Of a stretch of 64,000 nucleotides of DNA, positions 21,406 through 32,065 are shown piece by piece. The stretch comes from Icerya purchasi. Taxonomy: Eukaryota; Arthropoda; Insecta; Hemiptera; Monophlebidae. Within the stretch, counting starts at the first letter, position 1. Every line of letters starts with the position of its first letter. A program made the position numbers and the translations under genes. Under the pieces are notes generated by a model, which saw only the letters and a program-made list of their open reading frames with translations, was not told the DNA's origin and searched no databases. The stretch lies in the NCBI GenBank assembly GCA_039619475.1, contig CM077115.1:494967352-495031351 (forward strand). Reading direction: 5' to 3'.

Positions 21406-23970
21406 ATTCTAATACATATACATAAGAAAATAATAAAAAAACGAGTAACAAATAAAAAATAATAAACAGAGTGATAGCAATATGGTGTATTTAGAATTTG
21501 CATCATCTAATACCTCAAGCATTGTATGTAGAATATAAAAATGAGTAAAAATAGCTATAATTAGAGAGAGTATGAATAAATTTTTAAAAAATATAAAAAA
21601 AAAAACCCATGTTATTTTCCGGCGGTGTTTGAAATGAAAATTTCTACATGTATTTAATGTGATAGTTGACGCAGGTGCGAAAATATGTTTAATTTTTTCA
21701 AAATTTAATTCTAAAAACATTCGTGGAAAAGTAAATAAATTAAGTAAACATAGAAATTAGTAGGCATCATATAAAAAATTAAAACTTATGATGGAACTTA
21801 GAATATAGATGAATGAAAAAAAGTTGTAATTGAATAGATTAATGAAAAAACATAATAGTCTTTGTGTTTACGTTTCTTCTGTTTTTTTTTTGTTTTTTTT
21901 TTTCGTTATGTTTAATGCATCATATTGCTTTTTATGTATAGCCTCTTCACTCTCTTGTTTTCAAAAGTATACTCTTCTGTCAATTACTTCTTTAAAAAAA
22001 CTTTCCGAATTTTAGCATTTATCATATTATATGACATGTACAATAAATTAACAGATTCCATATTGGAGTGTAAAGAAAACTATTTTAAAAAATCTCTGAA
22101 ATAAAAAATAATATAAAGAAAAAAGATTGTGAAGCAAAGAAAGAAAAAAACAAAAAACAGTGATTCTTCATGATATTTTTACTCCCCACCCTGGGGACAT
22201 TTATTTTTGTAGAATTTAAATATTGTTGTAAAAGCAAGTATGATGTTATTTTGTATATCACAGGGTGAAAAAAAAAAAAAAAATAATAATACGTTCATCA
22301 TTGATTTAAAAATTATATTATCATACATTTCCAGCATCCGATGTTTGCATGTGCTTGTATAGAAAGCGTGTATACACATATACACGAGAAAAATATAATA
22401 CATCCAAGGTAACTTGCATATTTCTGCTGTTGTCTAAAACCGTTAGAATATTAGGTAAAAGATTGAGTAAGATAAATACGATCGTAACACATTGTTTAAA
22501 GAAACAAAAATAAAAAATAAAATAACATGATCGATTTAATTTGAATTTAGCAATATTTTTAGAACTAACATGAATTTTTTGTAAAACGCGAAAGAAAAAA
22601 AAAAGGAAAGAAAACAACGGTAAAATTTGTTAGTTTTACAGATAAATCAGTATAGTTGTATTTAACAATGTCTATGCAGTTAATAATCTTTTGTCATTCA
22701 TTTAACCGTGCGCTCACACACATGCCCACATACATGTATACCGGTCTTAATGGTATGTTTATTATCAACTATCTCATTCATCCAGTTTTAAAGCTAATTT
22801 TCGGCCTTTTTTATAAAACTGCCTCGAAAAGGATGCTAACGGATATTTCATGTCTGCCACTGCAGTGCAGTTCTGCAATAATAAAGGTACATAATTTATC
22901 TCACTCTCACTCTCTTATTCTATAAGCGGATCTCTACCTGTCGTTGCGATTCAACGGTTGTTTCTTATTAGCCATTTCGCACATTTCAAGCATACATACA
23001 CACACATGTTCACACATATTTACTCACCCTTACGCGCATGCATTGTCGATACATGATCTGCAAGTGCTTCTATAATGACGAAGACTATTCATAGACGTTC
23101 CTGTAGATTTCGAAATATTTTCGTATTGAAAAATTTTAAATGTAAAAAATGAAAAATCTTAGAACGAAACATTGAATAAAAATTTCCTTCATAATCTGTA
23201 TTCCAAATAATAAGACTCGTACGTTTTCATCAGCTCCCTCCCTCACGTGTAAAAATTTAGCTTTTTATTTTCTCTCTCTGTCGTATCAGTCTATTTAAAT
23301 GATATGAATAATAATAATGAAAATTTTTTTTTTTAAAGATAATAAGTGTAAATTGAACGTTTTACGGAAATTTCCATCAAAATTTGAAATCTATGTATTA
23401 GGTTTTGACCGTTTTTCAAATAAAGTCGTAGATTTACCATTCATATCGAGGAAAAAATAAAAAAATAATTTTTTTCATACTTGTATATGTAAGCATATAC
23501 ACGCATGCATATGCTGAGAGATAAAAAAAAAAAGAAAAAGATTATTTAAATTTAAATAAACAGTTACATAAATTGATTCGATTTCATCCATACAACATAT
23601 TAATTGAAATAGAATGAAATAATAAATGATGTGTTCGGTACTATAATATCTGCGGTGTATCTAAATAATTTTAAAGTAATTATATGACCATGAAATAAAA
23701 TAAAATGTATGAAATGTATATTATTACATATTAAAATTCCATACATATATACATACATACATTATAATTTATGTGAAACAATGTAAAAGATTTTGAAATA
23801 ATAAAAATAAAAAATGCGAGTAAAAGAAAAAAATATGGTTTTATTTCACATAATACATACTACGCGACAATTGACTTTGGTACATTGAAAGGTAATTGTT
23901 ATGTTCATATTCAACTTTCGTAGGATCTAGACAACTCCAGCTTTCAAATTCCACGTCTTTTATTGAATTT
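21406..23970. other. Intergenic DNA of element I right arm
   Basis: Mirror of 12106-14669, including the block conserved with II at 23139-23219. No supported gene. Confidence 0.5.
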
Positions 23971-24990
23971 TTAATCCGTATGAATTGAATGTTGACAGTC
24001 GTCGCAATCTTTTACTTTGACACAATTTCGAGTACTCCTGTGTAATGTATCACCATCGATATAATATTCTTTATCATGTTCGTGATCGTAGCATGGTAGA
24101 AATGATTTTATCGTATCATCCTGTTTTAATCTGTCCGGTAAAAATATATAAATGTCTCCGATGCAACTTGGAAATAATGTAATTATCATTTCTTTGGTGG
24201 CTGTAATGAATAACTGGCTTAAATCATTTATATTGAGATTGTTCATAAGCTTCAGCGGGCGGATAACGTGATCGTGCCACGTATTCATCACCATAACATT
24301 TTTCATCGCACAATGAAAAATATCATTCTCATAATGGTGCTTACAAGTTACCAGATTGCTTATACCAGAGTATTCTTGATATAAATCATCAATACTAGGT
24401 ACTCGAAAGACTTTCTCCATATTAACGAGTTCGTAGTCCAAGTCACGCAACAATTCAGACTTTTCGTTAAGTTCCCATAATATAAGTTTTGCATAAGTGG
24501 TTAAAATATATACGCGAACCTTCGGTTTTTCAGACAGTATTGTGAATACATCACGTGCCATGAATATTTCTTCCCTACAGGGAAATAATGAGGGGGTTTT
24601 CAAGTAATGACTCACGGAAGAGCATTGTAAATGAGGCATTTTTGATGCAGACCATGCTCTGCTTGGCTTGTATAGCGTATGTAAACACCTCCCGCCAGAC
24701 ATATCAATCATCGCTAGTTCGGTTACTAGAAAACCATAATCAGAATCCTTATGGAAGCTGAAATCTACAAAATATTCCGCTATTTCCATCTGATCTGACA
24801 ATAATACTGGACCAACGATTTTATGTGTAGAAGATGTTGATTCTGTTGAAGAATAACCACCATCTGATTGCGGTAATTGAAGTGACGAAGACGTATGCGA
24901 GTCGCTATCACTCGCAAATAAATTCTGAATAAATTCGGTGTCCTTAATTGATTTTGAGTTGCTGCTTATGTTAACTATATTAGCGTTCAT
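23971..24990 (-). CDS. Degenerate DEDDh exonuclease-like protein, 339 aa (right arm)
   Basis: Mirror copy of 11086-12105 with an identical protein; domain description given there. Transcribed toward the centre. The leader differs from the left copy by one T in a homopolymer, outside the coding region. Confidence 0.85.
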   Translation of the reverse strand: MNANIVNISSNSKSIKDTEFIQNLFASDSDSHTSSSLQLPQSDGGYSSTESTSSTHKIVGPVLLSDQMEIAEYFVDFSFHKDSDYGFLVTELAMIDMSGGRCLHTLYKPSRAWSASKMPHLQCSSVSHYLKTPSLFPCREEIFMARDVFTILSEKPKVRVYILTTYAKLILWELNEKSELLRDLDYELVNMEKVFRVPSIDDLYQEYSGISNLVTCKHHYENDIFHCAMKNVMVMNTWHDHVIRPLKLMNNLNINDLSQLFITATKEMIITLFPSCIGDIYIFLPDRLKQDDTIKSFLPCYDHEHDKEYYIDGDTLHRSTRNCVKVKDCDDCQHSIHTD

Positions 24991-25241
24991 GATTGAATAA
25001 TATGTATTTCAAACTTTTCACTAAAAAAAATACAGAGAAAAAGAAAGAGAAAAAGGAAAGATAAAAGACAAAAATAAATGATAGAGAAAAAAAGAGAAAA
25101 AACATAGGAAATTATTTTCTTTAACGTTGACGTAAATTTTTTAATAATGCGTGAACACAGATTCGACAAAATACACATGTTTAACATAAAACTAATACTG
25201 ACCGCTTGAATGATTCCGTTCGATAGTCTATCTCATTAGCT

Positions 25242-25288
25242 ACCTTTGAATCGGTTGTGGCAGTGGAAATGTTACGTCAGAAAAATGT
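25242..25288 (-). promoter_or_regulatory. Conserved upstream block of the 339-aa gene (right arm)
   Basis: Mirror of 10789-10835. Confidence 0.6.
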
Positions 25289-25536
25289 TGTTCCGTCGAA
25301 GAAAGCTGAATATATTTGTATACAAACAAAGTAATCGAGGACTTTGAGTGTATGCGCATATGTGAGGGAGTGTGAAAAATATTCTTGTACCGAATAATGG
25401 TAAATAGCGTGCGAGCAATGTACAAGTGGTCTTGAAGGTATGTGAGTCATGCAGGTAAAGGTTGTTGTGACGACGAGATATATACCTGCAGAGGTTATCG
25501 ATTCTTGGAAAACAGGTATTGACGTTCGAAACAATA

Positions 25537-26551
25537 ATGTCTTGAAACGATTGATGATGCGGATGAGTTTATTAAATAAAAAAATATGTTTATAGTGAAA
25601 CGAATAATATTAAAAATAATTGTGAAGTTAATAAATATTTTTTATTGATCGGAGATTTTTCTTTCTCGAAAGGTTAAAATTATTTTTTGACAATGTTAAG
25701 TGTATATGATGACATGACTGTGTAGGAAAAAGTAATACCAGTACAAAAAAAATAAAGATCGTTAATAAAAATTAGACATATAGAACTGCATGTGGTGTGT
25801 ATGCGAGACCAATGTGATATGCTATTGTGGCTAACGCTGAAAAAAGTTCATGATCAATAGGGAAATTCGTGATAAAAGGTATGTGTGTGGGAATGTACGG
25901 TATGCTTTCGAGTGAACCATTGATTAATTTTTAGAATCGATAAAATAAATAAAGATTACCAAAGATCAGCAATTTTAGATGTGAGGGGGCGGGGGTAGAA
26001 AGAATGAATTTTTAGGATTGAAAAAAAAAAAAAAAATGAAAAACATATTCGAATCAATTTTTGAAGAACTCGTAATAGAGTAATATAGAGTCTGTGCGGG
26101 AGGGATAGATAGTATGCTTTCACAACAGTCTGAATGTTTGTTCGGATTAATTTTTAAAACCTCGGAAAACATACAGAAATACTTACGGACTGAAAATAAT
26201 CGTAATGAGAAAAATAATAAAATATACTTGGACTAATTTTGAAAAAAAGTGGTAACGCGAACGAATGACACGTGCGTGAGAATGATGTGTGTGCTTTCGT
26301 TGAGGGGCGAGACATCGATAGATTTATTTTTAGAACCGGGGAAAACATACATAAATACTTATGGATGGAAAAGTAATCGTAAGTGAGAAAAAATAATAAA
26401 TATACTTAGACTAATTCTATAATACTTAGGCTTGGAAAAATTATTATGAACGATAGGGAAACTATCGAGAGCAGAGTGTGCACGGGATCGAATGGTTCGC
26501 TTTTGTGGTAGCTAACGCTATGGTAGATATAAGCGTGTGATCTGCCAGTGC
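25537..26551. repeat. Element I subterminal repeat array (right arm)
   Basis: Mirror of 9526-10540. Confidence 0.6.
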
Positions 26552-26860
26552 TAGTGATGTGCGTCGAAATGTTTTTACAATCGAAACAATCAACAATCGT
26601 CAAAAAAAACAAAACAATCAAATGATTTTCATTCGAATGATTTGATTCGAATGATTTTAATTTGAATGATTTTAATTCAAATGATTTTGATTCAAATGAT
26701 TTTGATTCGAATGATTTTAATTCGAATGATTGTTGTGAATACAAATGAATTATTCGAATGAAATAACATTTCGAATGTAACTGTGGAACAATCGAATGCA
26801 TTCGAAGTTATCGAACAATCGAATAATTCGAATGAATCATTTCGAAGTTGCCCATCACTA
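26552..26860 (-). mobile_element. hAT-type MITE, copy B (right arm)
   Basis: Mirror of 9217-9525. Confidence 0.85.
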
Positions 26861-27143
26861 GTCAGTGCGCTTTTGTAACGATTGGAGAATAAGGAAAAAT
26901 TTTTGGAACCGTAGAAAATGAGAAATATACTTAGACTAATTTTATAATACTTACGGACGGAAAAATAATCGTAAGTGAGAAAAAATAATAAATATACTTG
27001 CACTAATTCTATGATACTTAGGCTTTGAAAAATTATTATGAACGATAGGGAAACTATCGAGAGCAGAATGTGCACGGGATCGAATGGATCGCTTTCGTGG
27101 TGGCTAACACTATGGTAGATATAAGCATGTGATCTGTCAGTGC

Positions 27144-27493
27144 TAGTGATGTGCGATTTCGAAATGTTTTTACAATCGAAACAATCAACAATCGTCAAAA
27201 AAAAAAAAACAAAACAAAAAAACAAAAAAACAATCGAATGATTTTGATTTAAATGATTTTAATTTGAATGATTTTGATTCGAATGATTTTGATTTGAATG
27301 ATTTTTGATTCGAATGATTTTAATTCGAATGATTTTGATTCGAATGATTTTAATTCGAATGATTGATGTGAATACGAATGAATTATACGAATGAAATAAC
27401 ATTTCGAATGCAACTGTGGAACAATCGAATGCATTCGAAGTTATCGAACAATCGAATAATTCGAATGAAACATTTCGAAGTTTCCCATCACTA
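27144..27493 (-). mobile_element. hAT-type MITE, copy A (right arm)
   Basis: Mirror of 8584-8933. Confidence 0.85.
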
Positions 27494-27760
27494 GTCAGTA
27501 CGTTTTTGTAACGATCGGAGAATAAAGAAAAAATTTTTGGAACCGTAGAAAATGAGAAATATACTTAGACCAATTTTTATAATGCTTAGGCATGGAAAAA
27601 ATAAAAAAATTAAAAAATACATTTGAATGGTATAAAGCAGGGAATAGGGAGCTCACGTTAGTTTTATGCTTTAAATATTATACTTTGGTTAATTTAAAAA
27701 AAAATTACGATATCGCTAACGATCGACATGTGTGTGAGAACGATGCATGCGCTTTTACTT

Positions 27761-27807
27761 GGTTTAAATCAGTTGTGGCAGTGGAAATATTACGTCAGAA
27801 AAATGTC
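27761..27807 (-). promoter_or_regulatory. Orphan copy of the conserved upstream block (right arm)
   Basis: Mirror of 8270-8316. Confidence 0.5.
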
Positions 27808-28597
27808 ATTCCGTCAGGAATAGTTGGTTACATATGCGCATTGAATAAAGTAGTCATGAGCTTTGAGTATGAGTATGTTTTTGTGTTAGTGTGTACATGT
27901 AGGGTGTATCCATCTACAATATGACATAGACTGTAATAGAAAGTATAAGAATGTTAAGATCCGGTTTCAACGGTTGCGTTAGCATTTACGTGTAGCGCTA
28001 TGAGAGAAGCATTTTCGCTTTTGCGATGTGTGAGATAGAGACTTACCCCCCCGTACATAATGTATCGGACAAAGAAAAGTTTTACGCAACTGACCGAACG
28101 AAAATCTTCGCGATTCCTAGAAATACCGGAACGGCGAAAACCTGTATTTTACCACGATTCCTGCAGACTGACCACTAATAATATTGATAACAACAAAATC
28201 CAATAATGATAATAACTAATTTTACATATGTGTACAGACGCTCGTAACCGTACATACATCATTGTGTGTGTGTGCGTAATCCTCCAAAACCAGTCGCTAC
28301 CGAATAACGGTAATTTACGTACAAGCAAAGGCATGCATCGGTCAATTGATTGACAGGTACAAGGTCACTTGCGATGGCATGCGTACGAATTTACCGCGAA
28401 AGTGATGATGATGGTGATTTTTACATGTGTGTACAGACGTATAAACACGTACATTTACATGTGTGTGCGGTAATTAAAGGATCGACAATCAAATGGAATG
28501 CGGTTCCGCAGTCCGAGACGCTCCGGAAACGGCTCTGGAAGGCCTTAATTAGCGGTGGCGGCATCCTTTGGCCGTGAACTGTCCTTTTACCACTACT
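27808..28597. other. Element I subterminal region (right arm)
   Basis: Mirror of 7480-8269. It carries the only arm-to-arm substitution I found (28253, C on this strand, against A at 7824). Confidence 0.55.
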
Positions 28598-28603
28598 CCT
28601 GTT
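28598..28603. repeat. Target-site duplication of element I, right
   Basis: CCTGTT, identical to 7474-7479. Confidence 0.92.
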
Positions 28604-31508
28604 CGCCGATTATTAGAGAGAAAGAGACGAAGAACAACCCGATCAGCCAACAGCTTGACCTTGGTCTGTTTAATCGATATCCCGACGAAGAATCGAGAAT
28701 AATTCTTCGACTAAAAAACCCGGAACGTCGCTAATAATAAACCTTTACTTTCGCGAAACACAATCATCCTATATGAACACAATCTGACGAACCGAAACCT
28801 ACAGTCTCAGTTTGCTCGCTGGCCAACCTTCGAGCAGTTTAATCGTAATCGTCAGATATTTCGCGACATTACTATATTTGCATCGTTCACCATCGATAAA
28901 TCAACAGGGACACAACTGTGTGGGAACGAAAAAAAAACCGACCATCCAGCGTACCTTTCAGCTTCCAGTATGGAGACCCGTAGTCGCAGAACGAATTCCC
29001 ATCGTGTTTGACGATACATTATTGAGCGCACATTAGAACGTTTCCTGCTGGAATCGCAGAAATTTATTGCGCAACGTATTAGAAACCTCGATGCACCTAT
29101 TAAAACTCTTAATACATAACACGTTGCCTTACTCGGTATTCCTATATCGAAACGCCCAAACTTCCCCTATTGATGAGTGCACGCAATTCGTGAACGAAAG
29201 ACGTGAACATCGTAAAAAAAATCTTTAACGCAACGTAGCATGATGTCTTCAGCATTATTCAATATCATTAAAATATATAAAATCATATCAAAATTATTTA
29301 AAGAGGGAAATTCCTTTAAACTCGAAAGAATATTTACATCTTAAATATCGACAAATGTAAAAACATAAATTACGGGAATAAACTCTTCAAAAATAGAGGT
29401 GCTAATACGAAAAATATATCATCCATACTCGTAAAGAATTTCGAAAAATATTTTCAAAAAAATACCATTTTCAGTTTTTACAGTAAAGGGCTTGTGGGGC
29501 AGTTCGGCAGATGTGTCGTTGAGAGGGTATTCGCGCAACGTCCAAAGTATTTAGCTAGCCGGAAATATTTTCGTTAAGAGGTTCCGTTCGCTCATCAATC
29601 ACAAGCTTCTATCCGGCAATAATAGTAGGGAAATTAAAATACGATTTGTTTTCCGGCAACGAGAGAATTAGAAAAACGCTAATGAAAAAAAGTAGGTCAG
29701 TCAATAGGGACTACGAACAGCGAGCTCGTTGTTTTTTCGTTAAATTGGCAGGAGCTTAGCAATTAAGCTGTTTTTCAGCTTTCAAATCACGCGCAGGTAT
29801 CATTAATTGTCTCGCGGCGAACTCGATCTTTGGGATATATCTAATTCGAATACCGGTTAGTGCGGGAATTCGGCAATGTAAAGATCCATTAGGGAAAATA
29901 GACTGATCCCCACATTTTTTTCCGCACCATATCAGGCCTGTGGTACATTACAAAAAGAAGCTACATTGCGCAATAACCGGAACTGAGTACTTTTACTATC
30001 CGGTTGGAATGAGATGATAAGCAGAATATATGAAAAAAAAAAAAAAAAAAAAAAAATCTGAACTTCTTCCTCCGCGAATAAATCAAATCATGGACGGGCC
30101 GCCGGCGATATTAATTATAATAATGACGCGATATTAATGACAACTTTAATGATAATTGTGTCACTTAATCACTGTTACGCGTTTTATTGCGCGTGTCTGT
30201 CTCGAACTTGCCAATCGGATTAGAGAATTTCGCGATATTAGAATTTTTTCGATGTTGCTGTTAATTGTCGGTGGACAAATTACACGTTAGGCGATCGCCT
30301 AACGTGTGTGGTGGTGCACTTTATGAAGACATAAAGTGCGTAATAAAGTAACACTCAGAGATGGGACAAGAGGGAAAAAGTACGCTGCTCGCCTTACTGC
30401 TTAATTCGCCATTAAACGAGAGGTCGTTAATCCGCAAAACCGGTATACTGACCAAAAGAAACGGGTGGTAAACGGTAATTTAAGGAAAGCTAAAAGCAAA
30501 AAGCGTAAAGCGAAAAAAAAAAACACAAAAAAAACAAACAGCCCAACAACAAACAATAATAATTAAAATTACACGCTCGGTGCAATCGCGCACATGCCAA
30601 CGCTAAGCCAGAGAAAATAAGCGACTGAATTTGCATCTGCCGTCCTCTCGCCAACATCGTGTCGACGTTGCCGTCATTGGAGTTGCGAGCTCGATTATGA
30701 GTCATCCCGGCTATAAAACAATCGATCAAGAATTTCGGTAATTTTGCATAGAATTTTCCGCTCGCTGTAAAATATTCCGCATAAATCAACTACATACTTG
30801 TTAAGTAGTACTTGGCCAGTATACTTCGGCCCAGGCTGCAAAAAAATGTATGCGCATGGAAAAATTTGTTAATTTGGATTAAAATATCCGAAGAAAATTT
30901 AATACAAGTGCCCGAATTATAAGCGATTAAAAAAAGTAATGAAAAACCGTTAAATACGAAATATTAATCAGGTAATAACTGTTACTAGACATTTTCTGGA
31001 AACCCTATTATTTCATATATTTACAGATACGGGGAATAATGGTTAACTGATAAAAACGGACCGACACATACTCCGGTGCCAAAACAATTTTTAGTAATTT
31101 ATACGTCGCGGTGCTTCTTTACTAATTAATTAACTAGCTTTTCTGTATTTGGTGTATCCCCCTACGCGTTTTATTAAATATATTTAATAATTAAATAAAC
31201 GGTAAACACAAAATTAAATTTTCGGAGGAATTATTTTTGGCACTGGAAAGGAGGAAACCAAATATCCGGTGATATTCGTAATCTGTTAACAGATGTCGCG
31301 TGACTCATTAGACATAGAATTCGTAATTTTTCTCCACGTATCGCGGTCCTCTACTTTTCGCTTTTTCGAAAACAAGTTGATTAGCGGTTTTTGAGAGGCC
31401 AAAAATTATTACTTACATCGGATTTCCCAAATGAATTTAAAAATAAAATAAAGCGAAAATAGTTCTAAAATGTTCAAGAGATCGATTTAATTGTGTTTCG
31501 TTCGGATA
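28604..31508. other. Host DNA between the elements, no gene recognised
   Basis: Unlike the flanks of 1-7473 it is only moderately AT-rich and contains few repeats, but I find no conserved protein. A poly(A) run lies at 30032-30055. Two adjacent hairpins at 30282-30339 are listed separately. Confidence 0.5.
30282..30339. repeat. Two adjacent perfect hairpins
   Basis: A 26-bp perfect palindrome (30282-30307, centred on GGCGATCGCC) is followed after 8 nt by GCACTTTATG-AAGA-CATAAAGTGC (30316-30339), a 10-bp stem with a 4-nt loop. Could be a transposon-end remnant or a structured element. Not matched to a known RNA family. Confidence 0.7.
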
Positions 31509-31610
31509 GAATATCCCGCTGCCGCACATGGAAACTTCTAAAAATTTCACTAGCACTGGGTTAATAATTCATAGTTGATGCGCCGAAAAAAAAATAAAGT
31601 AAAAAAAAAA
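31509..31610 (+). repeat. Truncated SINE copy
   Basis: CCGCACATGGAAACTTCTAA, AAATTTCACTAGCACTGGGT, TTAAT..ATAGTTGATGCGCC and an A-rich tail match the body and tail of the SINE at 3111-3310. The tRNA-like head is missing. Confidence 0.7.
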
Positions 31611-31779
31611 GTATTTAAAATAAATGAATAATCTAATAAAATTGCGTAGATTATTTCAAAACTGGATAGCCGATTGATTGGGTTATGAACAACATAGGTA
31701 AATGACATTTCGTATTTAGGCGTTCTGGACGTAGGTAAAAAAACAACTTAGGATAATTTATAGAAAATAACTTCATTCA

Positions 31780-32065
31780 TTCCGGATGATGCAGTTATTT
31801 GCAACGCCGATCATGTGTTTTTCCAGTGTTCATTTCTCTCCGTGGAGCGTTCTGCCTTGTATTCTTATTTGCTGAAGCTTGAACTTCCTACTCCTTATTG
31901 TGCTTCCTATATTCTGTACTTTCCTTCCCCACTAATAATTATTCCTGCTATTTGTTCCCTTTTAGATAAAATTTCTGATCGGATCAAAACATATAACCGA
32001 CTTCTTTTCTCACCTTTTGTTTCTGGGTAAAGGTGGTTGACGAGCCCGAAAAAAAAAAAAAAAAA
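31780..32065 (+). pseudogene. 5'-truncated LINE, ORF2 C-terminus (copy 2)
   Basis: Frame on the plus strand reads ...VICNADHVFFQCSFLSVERSALY (the Cys/His tail after RNase H), with a stop at about 32030. It is followed by GGTGGTTGACGAGCCC and a poly(A) run at 32049-32065. Same family as copies 1 and 3; only the last 80 or so codons remain. Confidence 0.75.

Larger units (their letters stand above)
7480..28597. mobile_element. Element I: giant palindromic Polinton-like element
   Basis: A 21.1-kb insertion whose halves are reverse complements of each other (7480-18033 and 18042-28597). It begins AGTAGTGGTAAAAGG, ends with the reverse complement, and is bounded by a 6-bp target-site duplication. 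Left and right host flanks are unrelated, so the symmetry ends exactly at the element. AG...CT ends and 6-bp duplications are known hallmarks of Mavericks/Polintons. No polymerase, integrase, ATPase, protease or capsid gene is visible, so mobility would need help in trans. Gene order from outside to centre: exonuclease-like 339 aa (inward), exonuclease-like 276 aa (outward), broken DUF8207-like gene (outward). An alternative is a new class of foldback element or an integrated dimer of a linear DNA virus. Confidence 0.85.
18042..28597 (-). repeat. Element I right arm (10.55-kb terminal inverted repeat)
   Basis: Reverse complement of 7480-18033. Coordinates of mirrored positions add up to 36075 near the centre, 36076 between the two homopolymer changes and 36077 near the ends. 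Confidence 0.95.

Noticed and set aside
7480..28597. CRISPR array, integron or bacterial island
   Set aside because: No bacterial features such as ribosome binding sites, operons or direct repeats with unique spacers; the sequence is eukaryotic.
7441..28702. A 45-codon host open frame interrupted by element I
   Set aside because: If the element is removed, an ATG frame at 7441 runs through the target site to a stop at 28700-28702. It is short, without a recognised domain, and could be chance; I do not call a disrupted gene.
30490..30789. 99-codon frame on the minus strand
   Set aside because: No recognisable motif, ends in a low-complexity Phe/Leu stretch, and no supporting context.
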